Source: Clostridia bacterium (GTDB lineage Bacteria > Bacillota > Clostridia > Christensenellales > CAG-138). From it: a DNA stretch of 47,333 bases. The stretch spans positions 1-47,333 of the forward strand of contig JAFSEB010000037.1 of NCBI GenBank assembly GCA_017435905.1. Direction: 5' to 3'. Shown in pieces: positions 1 through 7,896 of this stretch (its first letter is position 1; every line of letters starts with the position of its first letter). A program made the position numbers and the translations under genes. Below the pieces are notes generated by a model. That model was not told the origin of the DNA and ran no database searches. It was given only the letters and a program-made list of their open reading frames with translations.

Positions 1-2
1 GA

Positions 3-112
3 GTCTAAAAAGGCAAGACCGGTTCTATCAGCAGGCGTGTGGTCGAAGGAATAGTGGTGCTATTTCAAGACCGCACAACATACTGATAGGGCCGGTATTG
101 CCTTTCTTAGAC
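3..112. repeat. 110-bp imperfect hairpin element, MITE-like
   Basis: Terminal inverted repeats of 29 and 30 bases (3-31 and 83-112) differ by one indel and three substitutions. Both begin GTCTAA when read inward. The centre (about 36-76) folds again through GTGTGGTC and GACCGCAC. The whole unit can therefore form one long stem. On the minus strand it ends in a short T-run, so it could also terminate transcription of the reductase gene that ends at 160. The shape suggests a miniature inverted-repeat element, but the window begins two bases outside it, so a target duplication cannot be checked. Confidence 0.55.
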
Positions 113-130
113 CGATGTTTTCTTAACGGG

Positions 131-158
131 ATGCCCCTTTCCCGGGCATGCATTTTTG
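131..158. terminator. Short hairpin with T-run on the plus strand
   Basis: ATGCCC (131-136) pairs with GGGCAT (144-149) around a 7-base loop. The plus strand continues ATTTTTGTTT, which would suit an intrinsic terminator for transcription entering from the left. The minus-strand side has no good U-tract, so it is a weak terminator for the reductase gene. Confidence 0.3.
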
Positions 159-159
159 T

Positions 160-1263
160 TTATTTCTCCTCCAGCTTTTCTGCCGCAAGCTTCATGGTTT
201 CCGCAATGGGCAAATGCTGAGGGCATTGCCTTTCGCATCTGCGGCAGCCGATGCAGTCCGATGCTTTGCCGCCCGTTTTCGTCAGCTGCAGGTAGCTTGC
301 GCCGATCTTCCAGTCATCGCCGGGATAGCGGCAGACCTCGTTGTACATTCGGAACACATCGGGGATTGCGATGTGCTTCGGGCAATGGGAAACGCAGTAG
401 CGGCAATCGGTACAGGCAATGGCGGTCTTGCTGGCGATCATGGGGCGGCAAAGCATCAGATGATCGACCTCCGCCTTCGTGAGCGGCTCGATGGGGCGCA
501 TGTTGTCCGCCACCTGCTGCACGCTGCTCATGCCGCTCAGGCAGATCTCCACCCCTTCAAGGCTCTGCACAAAGCGCACCGCCCAATCCGCAGGCGTCCA
601 GTCACCGTGCATACGCTTTAGGTGCGCTGCCGCATCCTCCGGAATGTTGGCAAGGCTGCCGCCCTTGACAGGCTCCATCACCAGCACGTTTTTACCGTGG
701 CGCACGCAGGTCTCGTAGCACTTGCCGGATTCGATGCCGGCGGTATCCCAATCAAGATAGTTGATCTGCAGCAGCACTACATCCACCTCGGGGTGGTCGG
801 TAAGGATCCTGTCGAGCAGCGCCGCATTGTCATGGTAGGAGAAACCGATGCGCTTCGCCTTCCCCTCCGCCTTCTTCTCCCGAAGGAAGCGGAACTGATC
901 GTGCTTCTCGGCGATCTCATAGTTTTTGCCGTTGAGCATATGCAGCAGATACACATCAAAATAGTCCACACCGCAGCGAGCAAGGGATTCATCGAAGAAG
1001 CGCTGTGCATCCGCATAGCAGGTGCAGCGGTAGCCGGGCAGCTTGTCGCTGAGGCGGTAGCTGTGCCGGGGATGGCGCTCCGTCAGGCATTTTTTGATGC
1101 CGTATTCGCTGTTGCCGCTGAGGTAGGTGTAGCATGTATCAAAAAACGTGCCGCCCTGCTCAAGGTACAGGTCCGTCATCTTGCAAAGTGTATCCCAATC
1201 GTATTCCTCGCCGATCTTGGGCAAACGCAAAAAGCCAAAGCCAAGTTTATTGATCACAGTCAT
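160..1263 (-). CDS. Aldo/keto reductase with C-terminal 2x[4Fe-4S] ferredoxin domain
   Basis: The 367-residue product has the TIM-barrel aldo/keto reductase pattern: GFGFLRLP near the N-terminus, FFDTCYTY carrying the catalytic Asp and Tyr, a Lys in SDKLPGY and YLLHML with the His. The last 90 residues carry CTDCRYCVSHCP and CIGCRRCERQCP, two ferredoxin-type [4Fe-4S] motifs. This architecture is common in anaerobic Clostridia; the substrate is unknown. Start: the open frame continues upstream to a TTG, but the ATG at 1263 follows GGGGAGGAAC and gives the conserved N-terminus MTVINKLGFG. The spacing to GGAGG is short (3 nt). It reads as a single gene; a promoter was not convincing. Confidence 0.85.
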   Translation of the reverse strand: MTVINKLGFGFLRLPKIGEEYDWDTLCKMTDLYLEQGGTFFDTCYTYLSGNSEYGIKKCLTERHPRHSYRLSDKLPGYRCTCYADAQRFFDESLARCGVDYFDVYLLHMLNGKNYEIAEKHDQFRFLREKKAEGKAKRIGFSYHDNAALLDRILTDHPEVDVVLLQINYLDWDTAGIESGKCYETCVRHGKNVLVMEPVKGGSLANIPEDAAAHLKRMHGDWTPADWAVRFVQSLEGVEICLSGMSSVQQVADNMRPIEPLTKAEVDHLMLCRPMIASKTAIACTDCRYCVSHCPKHIAIPDVFRMYNEVCRYPGDDWKIGASYLQLTKTGGKASDCIGCRRCERQCPQHLPIAETMKLAAEKLEEK

Positions 1264-1485
1264 GTTCCTCCCCATGCAAAACGATGTTGAAAGCAAAATT
1301 AACGTTCCCTATCTTCTTTATACCATAGCCCGGCAATGATTGTATCCATGTTTTTGTAAAAAACAGCATTCTTTCTTTTGAGTCGGTTCGATCGTATTGA
1401 TATGGTTTCATATAGTTTTGCGTAAAAAGTAAAACCCGGAAAAGAAAAGTGAAGACGCAGACCGCCGGAAGGTGAAATGTGTTCT

Positions 1486-2106
1486 TCACGCAAAACAGTC
1501 AATATAGCTTTGCAGTTTCTCAACAAACAAACCAACATGATACCCATCGCAAACAGCATGATGCACCTGTATGGCAAGAGGAAGCATTCGTTTGCCGTCC
1601 CGCTCAAACAATTTTCCCATTGTAAAAATCGGCAGCAGAAAATGCCCGTCATCAAAAACGTTTATGTTGAGCCCGGTAAACTCCAGCCATGGCACCATGG
1701 AGATATTAAAGGAATTGACCGGTGTTCCGCCCTTTGGTGCATAACGAGTAGAGGTACTGTACGTTTCGGTATCGGTCTCGTAATGATTCAGGAAGGCATC
1801 GTAATCTTCCGAATAATAAGACCAGATGCCGGAAAAGTTCTTGTTTTCTTTGTTGAACACAGTGTACATCGGATGCATATCATCGTAAATGCCGAGCCCT
1901 TCCTCCGTTAAGGAAGTTCGAAATTCCGGCATGTCGTTAACGGTTTTTGTCAGCAGCCAAATCATGGCAGGATAGAGTCGCTGGTTGTTAAGGTTTGTCA
2001 CGTCAAGGTTTACAGAAACGGAATATGTGCAAACCACTTGATTGATAAAATGCTCGTAAAACTCTTTTCGCTCCCAGTTTTCAATGTCGATCAATCTAAA
2101 TGCCAT
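1486..2106 (-). CDS. CatA-like chloramphenicol acetyltransferase family protein
   Basis: The 206-residue product aligns by eye along its full length with type A chloramphenicol O-acetyltransferases: N-terminal FRLIDIENWERKEFYEHF, central FSGIW, SMVPWLEFTGLN and the catalytic motif HHAVCDGYH close to the C-terminus, whose second His is the general base in the family. It is some 10 residues shorter than classical CAT enzymes. The ATG at 2106 is preceded by GGGGGGA and starts at the family's usual N-terminus, so the upstream extension of the frame is not used. Whether it acetylates chloramphenicol or is one of the many chromosomal CatA homologues with other acceptors cannot be told from sequence. 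Confidence 0.85.
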   Translation of the reverse strand: MAFRLIDIENWERKEFYEHFINQVVCTYSVSVNLDVTNLNNQRLYPAMIWLLTKTVNDMPEFRTSLTEEGLGIYDDMHPMYTVFNKENKNFSGIWSYYSEDYDAFLNHYETDTETYSTSTRYAPKGGTPVNSFNISMVPWLEFTGLNINVFDDGHFLLPIFTMGKLFERDGKRMLPLAIQVHHAVCDGYHVGLFVEKLQSYIDCFA

Positions 2107-2137
2107 TTTTCCCCCCACATTCAAACTCGTTTTACTC

Positions 2138-2165
2138 ACTATACCACGGATGTACGCAAAAGCAA
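2138..2165 (-). promoter_or_regulatory. SigA-type promoter of the catA-like gene
   Basis: On the minus strand TTGCTT (2160-2165) is followed after 16 bases by TATAGT (2138-2143), about 30 bases upstream of the chosen start codon. Confidence 0.55.
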
Positions 2166-2177
2166 TATGCAGCAAAA

Positions 2178-2216
2178 GAAAAACGCCATCCCGTTTGGGA
2201 TAGCGTTTTCTTTTGA
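2178..2216 (-). terminator. Second intrinsic terminator downstream of hydCBA
   Basis: AACGC and ATCCC pair with GGGAT and GCGTT around a GTTT loop, with one unpaired base on each side. On the minus strand the stem is followed by GTTTTTCTTTT. It lies between the hydrogenase operon and the catA-like promoter. Confidence 0.65.
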
Positions 2217-2241
2217 AGACTGACGCTAATTATAATACAAA

Positions 2242-2270
2242 TGCACCCCCTTTTGAAGCAAGGGGGTGCA
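2242..2270 (-). terminator. Terminator of the hydCBA operon
   Basis: TGCACCCCC (2242-2250) and GGGGGTGCA (2262-2270) form a perfect 9-bp stem with an 11-base loop, 30 bases past the hydA stop codon, followed on the minus strand by a T-rich stretch. Confidence 0.7.
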
Positions 2271-2300
2271 AAGTCAGAGCCATTGGGAAAAAATTTTTAA

Positions 2301-4073
2301 TTAGTCGTTAAAGCCGACTCTGGCTGCATAGTGAGTGTGCAGAAGTTCATGTGCCTTGTGAGAATTCGGTTTGCCGAGGAATTCATCGTAAAGCTGCTGA
2401 ACCTGCGGGTTTTTATGAGACTGGCGGAGTTCCTGTCTTTCGTCTTCGCTGTAAAGTGCGTTTGCTCTCTTTTCCTTGTAGGTATCGAGAATGTTGTCGT
2501 CCTCGTTGGGGAGGAAGCAGGAGCGAACGATCGGCTGACCGCCGCCTGCGATACAACCGCCGGGGCAGCCCATGATCTCGATGAAGTGATACTTGGACTT
2601 GCCTTCACGGATCTCGTCGAGGAGGATTTTAGCGTTCTTCATGCCGTGAGCGATCGCAACATTAACGGTCATACCGTTGATATCGAGAGAAGCTTCGCGG
2701 ACACCTTCGAAGCCGCGGACAGCCTCGAACTTGATCGCCTCGTGCTCTGTGCCTGTCAGTACGAAGTACACTGTGCGGAGAGCAGCCTCCATAACGCCGC
2801 CTGTTACGCCGAAGATAACGCCTGCTCCTGTGTAATCGCCCATAAGATCCTGATCGAATTCTTCATCGGGCAAACGGTTAAAGAGGATACCTGCGCGCTT
2901 GATCATCTTGGCGAGTTCTCTTGTTGTGAGAACGGCATCGACATCCTTAAGACCGTTAACCTGGAGTTGATCACGCTCTTTTTCATCTTTCTTTGCAGTA
3001 CAAGGCATAATGGAAACGACAAAGATATCCTTCGGGTCAATGCCGTTCTTTTCTGCATAATATGTCTTGATGAGTGCGCCCTGCATCTGGTGGGGAGACT
3101 TGCAGGTAGAGAGGTGATCCAGGAGATCGCCGTAGTTATACTCTGCATAGTTGATCCAGCCGGGAGAGCAGGATGTGATCATCGGGAGAACGCCGCCGTT
3201 CTGGATACGACCGAGAAGTTCTGTTCCTTCTTCCATGATCGTAAGGTCAGCAGCGAAGTTTGTGTCATATACTTTGTGGAAGCCGAGGCGCTTCAGCGCA
3301 GCAACCATCTTGCCTGTTACGGGAGTGCCGATGGGCATGCCGAATTCTTCACCGAGAGCCGCACGAACAGCAGGAGCTGTCTGAACAACAACGTGCTTGC
3401 CTGCCTTGAATGCAGCGTCGACTTTGCCGATCTCGGATTTTTCCATGAGAGCACCCGTGGGACATACGCTTACGCACTGACCGCACTGGATGCAGGGAGA
3501 ATTCACAAACATTCTGTTTTCGGCAGGAGCAACGATCGTCTGGAAGCCGCGGTTTTCAAAGCCGAGGACGCCCATATCAGTGCCGTGAGCATTCTGGCAG
3601 CGAGCAACACAGCGGCCGCAGAGGATGCACTTGGATGTGTCTCTTCTGATCGCATTTGTGATCTCGTCAACAGTTACGGGTGTCTTGGAGCCGATAAAAC
3701 GGTCTTCGCGTGCGCCTGTGAGACCTGCAACGTGCAGAAGTTCGCACTTGCCGTTCTTGTCACACTGCTGGCAGTTCTGGTTATGGTTGGAGAGCAGCAG
3801 TTCTACGGATGCACGACGGGCTTCCGTTGCCTTGGGGCTGGAGATGATAACTTCCATGCCTTCATTTACGGGATATACGCAGGAAGCAACGAGACCTCTT
3901 GCGCCCTTAACTTCTACAAGGCATACACGGCAGGAGCCGTTGGAACATTCGCCGTGGTTAAATGCACAGAGAGAGGGGATCTCATAGCCGCAAGCCTTTG
4001 CTGCTTCGAGGATCGTGAGACCTGCTTCTACCTGATAGGAGATGCCTTCAATTTTGATATTTACTTTTGCCAT
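2301..4073 (-). CDS. hydA: NAD(P)-linked [FeFe]-hydrogenase catalytic subunit HydA/HndD
   Basis: The 590-residue protein is the H2-activating subunit of the trimeric, probably electron-bifurcating HydABC (Hnd) complex. In order it shows an N-terminal [2Fe-2S] domain (CAFNHGECSNGSCRVC), a His-ligated cluster motif (HNQNCQQCDKNGKC), two ferredoxin motifs (CILCGRCVARC and CIQCGQCVSVCP) and the H-cluster domain with the three signatures TSCSPGW, MPCTAKKDE and MGCPGGCIAGGGQP. The C-terminus is the small-subunit-like tail. The second Cys of the usual TSCCP signature is Ser here. AGGAGG lies 9 bases before the ATG at 4073, so the ATG three codons upstream, which abuts the RBS, is unlikely. It starts 16 bases after hydB and is the last gene of hydCBA. 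HydEFG maturases are not in the window. Confidence 0.96.
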   Translation of the reverse strand: MAKVNIKIEGISYQVEAGLTILEAAKACGYEIPSLCAFNHGECSNGSCRVCLVEVKGARGLVASCVYPVNEGMEVIISSPKATEARRASVELLLSNHNQNCQQCDKNGKCELLHVAGLTGAREDRFIGSKTPVTVDEITNAIRRDTSKCILCGRCVARCQNAHGTDMGVLGFENRGFQTIVAPAENRMFVNSPCIQCGQCVSVCPTGALMEKSEIGKVDAAFKAGKHVVVQTAPAVRAALGEEFGMPIGTPVTGKMVAALKRLGFHKVYDTNFAADLTIMEEGTELLGRIQNGGVLPMITSCSPGWINYAEYNYGDLLDHLSTCKSPHQMQGALIKTYYAEKNGIDPKDIFVVSIMPCTAKKDEKERDQLQVNGLKDVDAVLTTRELAKMIKRAGILFNRLPDEEFDQDLMGDYTGAGVIFGVTGGVMEAALRTVYFVLTGTEHEAIKFEAVRGFEGVREASLDINGMTVNVAIAHGMKNAKILLDEIREGKSKYHFIEIMGCPGGCIAGGGQPIVRSCFLPNEDDNILDTYKEKRANALYSEDERQELRQSHKNPQVQQLYDEFLGKPNSHKAHELLHTHYAARVGFND

Positions 4074-4089
4074 ATGATTCATCCTCCTA

Positions 4090-5970
4090 TTACTTCTTTA
4101 CGATTGCCTTGGGTTTGCAGGTTGCCATACAAGCACCGCACTTCACGCACTTAGCAGGATCGATCTGGTAAGAAGGCAGCTTCTTGCCGGGAGCGGTATA
4201 ATCCGTCTTAGCGATCGCATCAGCGGGGCAAGCCTTTGCGCAGCGGCCGCAGCCGACGCAGTTGTCCTGAATGATGCTGTACTGCATGAGCTTCTTGCAG
4301 ACCTTAGCGGGACACGTCTTGTCAACGATGTGAGCAAGATATTCATCCCGGAAATGCCTGAGTGTAGAGATGATGGGGTTTGCTGCCGTTTGGCCGAGAG
4401 CGCAGAGGGAGTTTGCCTTAACGGTGTTGCCGAGTTCTTCGAGTTCTTCGAGATCCTGCATTGTACCGTTGCCTTCTGTAATGCGCGTAAGGATCTCGAG
4501 CATTCTCTTCGTACCGATACGGCAGGGAGAGCACTTACCGCAGGATTCGTCGCAGATGAATTCCATATAGAACTTAGCAACGTCTACCATGCAGTTGTCT
4601 TCGTCCATCACGATCGCACCGCCGGAGCCCATCATGGAGCCCTTTGCTACGAGGTTATCGAAGTCGATGGGTTCATCGAGGTTTTCAGCTGTGAGGCAGC
4701 CGCCGGAAGGACCGCCGGTCTGGATCGCCTTGAACTGCTTGCCGTTCGGGATACCACCGCCGATATCATAGATGAGTTCGCGGAGCGTTGTGCCCATGGG
4801 GATCTCTACGAGACCAACGTTGTTGACCTTGCCGCCCAGAGCGAATACCTTTGTGCCTTTGGACTTTTCTGTACCGCAGCTTGCGAATTCCGCAGCTCCT
4901 TCGCGGAGGATATAGGGAACACAAGCAAGTGTTTCGACATTATTAACGATAGTGGGTTTGCCCCAGAGACCCTTAACAGCAGGGAACGGAGGACGGGGAC
5001 GCGGCATACCGCGCTTGCCTTCGATGGAGTTCAGGAGAGCTGTTTCTTCGCCGCATACGAATGCACCTGCACCGAGACGGATGTGTGCCTGGAAGCTGAA
5101 GCCGGAGCCCATGATGTTTTCGCCGAGGATGCCGATCTCGTTCATCTGCTTGATCGCGTTCTTAAGGCGGTTAACAGCGATGGGGTATTCTGCACGAACG
5201 TAGAAGTAACCTTCTGTTGCACCGATCGCATAACCTGCGATCATCATACCTTCGATTACGGCATAGGGATTGCCTTCGAGGATGGAGCGGTCCATAAATG
5301 CACCGGGGTCACCTTCGTCACCGTTGCAGACAACATATTTCTGATCTGCTTCGTTTGCGAGAGCAAAGGACCATTTACGACCGGTGGGGAAACCTGCGCC
5401 GCCGCGACCACGGAGACCTGCTGCGAGAACTTCGTCGATAACTTCCTGAGAAGTCATGGAGAGCGCACGCTTCAGACCCTGGAATGCACCGTAGCCCATA
5501 GCTTCTTCAATGTTTTCGGGGTTAATTACGCCGCCGCCGTGAAGAGCGATTCTGCGCTGTTTCTTATAGAAGTTGATATCGTCCTGCTTTGCGACCTTTT
5601 CGCCTGTGTTGGGTTCAACATAAAGAAGTCTTTCGACGATCTCGCCGTTCATGATGTCTTTTTCAAAGATCTCTTCAACATCATCTTCTTTAACAAGACG
5701 GTAGAGTGTATCTTCGGGGAAGATCTTAACAAAAGGACCTTGAGAGCAGAAGCCAAAGCAGCCTACGATATTTACGGTTACCTTGTCGCCCATGTTGTGC
5801 TTTTCAACGAGCTTTTCGAACTTTTTCTTGATCTCCTTGGAGTTGGAGGAAAGGCAGCCTGTACCGCCGCAGAGGAGGATCGCACGCTTGCCGTTTGTGC
5901 CGTCCAGCTTGGAATTTAATGCAGCAGTGCAGCTGCAGATCTTAGCATCTAATTCAGCAAATGTTTTCAT
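4090..5970 (-). CDS. hydB: HydB/HndC, NuoF-like NAD- and FMN-binding subunit of [FeFe]-hydrogenase
   Basis: At 626 residues it has the layout of HydB/HndC: an N-terminal thioredoxin-like [2Fe-2S] domain (about 1-120, with CGGTGC and CFGFCSQGP), a NuoF domain with the glycine-rich RGRGGAGFPTGRKW and the NADH/FMN region, a C-terminal NuoF iron-sulfur motif ESCGKCSPCRIG, and two ferredoxin [4Fe-4S] motifs (CVGCGRCAKACP and CVKCGACMATC). It passes electrons between NAD(H), ferredoxin and HydA in the cytoplasm. Its ATG overlaps the hydC stop by 4 bases (ATGA) and GGAGGTGC precedes it, so it is translationally coupled. Confidence 0.96.
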   Translation of the reverse strand: MKTFAELDAKICSCTAALNSKLDGTNGKRAILLCGGTGCLSSNSKEIKKKFEKLVEKHNMGDKVTVNIVGCFGFCSQGPFVKIFPEDTLYRLVKEDDVEEIFEKDIMNGEIVERLLYVEPNTGEKVAKQDDINFYKKQRRIALHGGGVINPENIEEAMGYGAFQGLKRALSMTSQEVIDEVLAAGLRGRGGAGFPTGRKWSFALANEADQKYVVCNGDEGDPGAFMDRSILEGNPYAVIEGMMIAGYAIGATEGYFYVRAEYPIAVNRLKNAIKQMNEIGILGENIMGSGFSFQAHIRLGAGAFVCGEETALLNSIEGKRGMPRPRPPFPAVKGLWGKPTIVNNVETLACVPYILREGAAEFASCGTEKSKGTKVFALGGKVNNVGLVEIPMGTTLRELIYDIGGGIPNGKQFKAIQTGGPSGGCLTAENLDEPIDFDNLVAKGSMMGSGGAIVMDEDNCMVDVAKFYMEFICDESCGKCSPCRIGTKRMLEILTRITEGNGTMQDLEELEELGNTVKANSLCALGQTAANPIISTLRHFRDEYLAHIVDKTCPAKVCKKLMQYSIIQDNCVGCGRCAKACPADAIAKTDYTAPGKKLPSYQIDPAKCVKCGACMATCKPKAIVKK

Positions 5971-6458
5971 GCTTCAGCACCTCCCATAGCACGATAATCC
6001 GCAACAACTTCAGCTACCTTATCAACAGTCATCTTGGGATACACTTTGCCGTTGATGGTTACTGCAGGAGCAATACCGCAAGCACCAATGCAGCGGAGTG
6101 CGTCGATCGTAAACATACCGTCTGCGGTCGTTTCGCCGGGAGCGATTCCAAGAATTTCAGAGAATTTGTCAATGACCTGCTGAGCACCCTTAACGTAACA
6201 AGCTGTGCCAAGGCAGCAGCCGATAACATACTTGCCCTTGGGTTGGAGCGAGAAGAAAGAGTAGAACGTAACAACACCGTAAATCTCTGCTACAGAGATA
6301 CCCGTATTCTCGGATACGATTTTCTGAACATCCAGCGGGATATACCCGTATTCTTTCTGAATGTCGCTGAGGATCATCATAAGCGGTGTTTTTTCGTTTG
6401 CGTATCTGTCGCAGATCTCATTGATCTTTTTGACACCGGCTTCGCTGATATGCGCCAT
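5967..6458 (-). CDS. hydC: HydC/HndA, NuoE-like [2Fe-2S] subunit of [FeFe]-hydrogenase
   Basis: The 163-residue product is a NuoE-type thioredoxin-fold ferredoxin. The four expected ligands are visible as CLGTAC and CIGAC. N-terminal helices precede GYIPLDVQKIVSENTGI, typical of the family. It is the first gene of hydCBA and supplies the small electron-carrier subunit. The open frame extends to 6575, but the ATG at 6458 has GGAGGG 9 bases upstream and begins at the usual family N-terminus (MAHISEAGV). A long leader with two hairpins lies upstream. Confidence 0.94.
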   Translation of the reverse strand: MAHISEAGVKKINEICDRYANEKTPLMMILSDIQKEYGYIPLDVQKIVSENTGISVAEIYGVVTFYSFFSLQPKGKYVIGCCLGTACYVKGAQQVIDKFSEILGIAPGETTADGMFTIDALRCIGACGIAPAVTINGKVYPKMTVDKVAEVVADYRAMGGAEA

Positions 6459-6500
6459 AAAAGTTACCCTCCACAAAATTTTGATGAAATAGACCTGACT

Positions 6501-6567
6501 GTCTGCGTAAAGCAGACCTGCTAAAAAAGCTCTGAGAAAAACAGAAATCCACCGAGAATTACGGTGG
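6501..6567 (-). promoter_or_regulatory. Two hairpins in the hydC leader
   Basis: GTCTGC/GCAGAC (6501-6517) and CCACCG/CGGTGG (6549-6567) are perfect 6-bp stems in the untranslated leader between the proposed promoter and hydC. No known riboswitch was recognised and no U-tract follows; they may simply stabilise the mRNA. Confidence 0.35.
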
Positions 6568-6595
6568 AATTTCATATTTTAATCAAGCCTCTTGA

Positions 6596-6624
6596 ATTAT
6601 GCATTTATTTGCAGGAAAAACCAA
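6596..6624 (-). promoter_or_regulatory. Probable promoter of hydCBA
   Basis: On the minus strand TTGGTT (6619-6624) is followed after 17 bases by CATAAT (6596-6601). The weak boxes and the adjoining operator-like site at 6640 fit an activator-dependent promoter. The mapped transcription start is unknown. Confidence 0.5.
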
Positions 6625-6639
6625 TAAGATTACCGTATT

Positions 6640-6726
6640 TTATCTATAGCCCTCTTCTATTGATTTTCTTTGTTTAATTTCCGCGTTACAAGGGTAAAAA
6701 AATCTATAGATAAAAACTATAGATAA
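6640..6726. promoter_or_regulatory. Repeated CTATAGAT operator-like sites between hydCBA and lysR
   Basis: TTATCTATAG occurs at 6640-6649, and its reverse complement CTATAGATAA occurs twice at 6704-6713 and 6717-6726, 13 bases apart. The first of the pair lies in the perfect palindrome ATCTATAGAT (6702-6711). The single copy sits next to the proposed -35 box of hydC; the tandem pair sits ahead of the LysR gene. This is the arrangement expected for a LysR-type protein acting on a divergent target and on itself. Binding is inferred. Confidence 0.55.
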
Positions 6727-6802
6727 ATTGCGTGACAAAAACAAACGACGGTGGTATCTTAATTATAGTATGTCAATTCGGAAAGATGATTCGGGGAACA
6801 TT

Positions 6803-7681
6803 ATGAACTACAACTATCTTCGCTATTTTTCTGTTCTCGCTCAGGTGGAACATTATACGATCGCGGCTGCACGACTGGGTATTTCCCAGCCTTCTTTGAG
6901 TGCGGCGATCAATAATCTTGAAAATGAACTGGGCGGCGTACAGCTTTTTGAGAAGGTAGGCAGAAATATCCGGCTGACCGAAGAAGGCAAGTTCTATCAG
7001 CAGAAAGTAGATGTTGCTCTGGAACAGCTTCATTCAGCATCCATCATGCTGAAATCCAGCCGAGACACTGCGCCCGTGGTGATTCGCCTCGGTGTTGTTT
7101 CCGGCGGTCTCAACGGACTTCTTGCAGAAAAAATTGCAGAATATTCCAAAAAATATAAACGCGTACGTTTTCGCATTACTGAAAGCTCTTCCATGGAACT
7201 GATGGATATGATCCGTCAGGAAAAGCTGGATATGGCGATCGTTGATTCCACAGACCGAGACCGTACGCTTCATTTTAAGAAACTGCAGGAACGCAACCTC
7301 AATATTGCCCTACCGATCGACCACCCTCTTGCAAATAATAAAGAGCTCGATCCACATGAAGTTATGGATCTTCCGCAGATCGTTATCAACTATGATGTCG
7401 GCAACAGCTTTGCACAATGGGCAGGTGGCGCTCCGGCAGACCAGAATATCGTCTGCACAGTCAATACGGCGCAGACCGCTATCGACCTCGTTTCAGCAGG
7501 CCTCGGCATTGCGTTCATCTCGGATGAATGCGTACAGGAACACAAGGACGTCGCCTTTGTTCCGTTGCGAAACTGGCACCAGGGACTTTATATGTGTATT
7601 CTCTATGATAAGTGGCTTCGTCCCATTATCTGGGAATTCCGCGACCTGGTCGTCAGAACATTTGAAGAGACCTATAAGTAA
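6803..7681 (+). CDS. LysR-family transcriptional regulator, probably of hydCBA
   Basis: The 292-residue protein begins with the LysR winged helix-turn-helix (MNYNYLRYFSVLAQVEHYTIAAARLGISQPSLS pattern, about residues 1-60, quoted here only as YTIAAARLGISQPSLS), followed by the linker helix and a periplasmic-binding-like effector domain (about 90-290). Length is normal. The ATG at 6803 follows GGGGAACATT and starts at the usual family N-terminus; an upstream ATG at 6770 lacks an RBS. It is divergent from hydCBA, and the operator-like repeats between them suggest it controls the hydrogenase. The effector (redox, H2 or a metabolite) is unknown. Confidence 0.9.
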   Translation: MNYNYLRYFSVLAQVEHYTIAAARLGISQPSLSAAINNLENELGGVQLFEKVGRNIRLTEEGKFYQQKVDVALEQLHSASIMLKSSRDTAPVVIRLGVVSGGLNGLLAEKIAEYSKKYKRVRFRITESSSMELMDMIRQEKLDMAIVDSTDRDRTLHFKKLQERNLNIALPIDHPLANNKELDPHEVMDLPQIVINYDVGNSFAQWAGGAPADQNIVCTVNTAQTAIDLVSAGLGIAFISDECVQEHKDVAFVPLRNWHQGLYMCILYDKWLRPIIWEFRDLVVRTFEETYK

Positions 7682-7695
7682 CATTTCTTATTCAC

Positions 7696-7731
7696 ACTGA
7701 AAGAACACTATCATGCCGGTGTTCTTTCAGT
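7696..7731 (+). terminator. Strong terminator hairpin after the LysR gene
   Basis: ACTGAAAGAACAC (7696-7708) and GTGTTCTTTCAGT (7719-7731) form a perfect 13-bp stem with a 10-base loop, 15 bases past the stop codon. The following tract is only moderately T-rich. Confidence 0.65.
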
Positions 7732-7803
7732 AATACCCTTTCTTTAAAAGACCGCCGGGAAGAAATGTTCTGAAAACAAAAAACTTCGGCAGTGCTAAAA
7801 AAC

Positions 7804-7870
7804 TGAACTGCACCCCATTTCTTAGTACAAGTATTCTATCATACTTGTCTAACAAATGGGGTGCAGTTCA
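7804..7870. mobile_element. 67-bp palindrome resembling two IS3/IS150-type ends; also serves as terminator
   Basis: A perfect 17-bp inverted repeat with outer sequence TGAACTGCACCCCATTT encloses TTAG/CTAA and ACAAGTA/TACTTGT, so nearly the whole element folds into one stem. The right arm read inward (TGAACTGCACCCCATTTGTT, then AGACAAG) resembles the terminal inverted repeats of IS150-group IS3 elements as I remember them. There is no room for a transposase, so it looks like a MITE or an excision relic. On the minus strand the stem is followed by GTTTTTTAG, giving a good terminator for the sensory hydrogenase operon that ends at 7897. No clear target duplication is seen. Confidence 0.6.
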
Positions 7871-7896
7871 CTCTGAAAAACGGGTTGTTTTTGTTA

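Noticed and set aside
1..112. Retron or CRISPR-like element in the left-edge hairpin
   Set aside because: There is a single long dyad, no repeated spacer units and no reverse transcriptase or cas gene in the window.
1486..2106. Mobile antibiotic-resistance cassette around the catA-like gene
   Set aside because: No transposase, integrase or resistance companions; the gene has its own promoter and terminators and looks like a chromosomal CatA homologue.
2331..5919. Long plus-strand open frames opposite hydA and hydB
   Set aside because: They are shadows created by the GC-rich third positions of the hydrogenase genes. The products have no family resemblance and the minus-strand genes are unmistakable.
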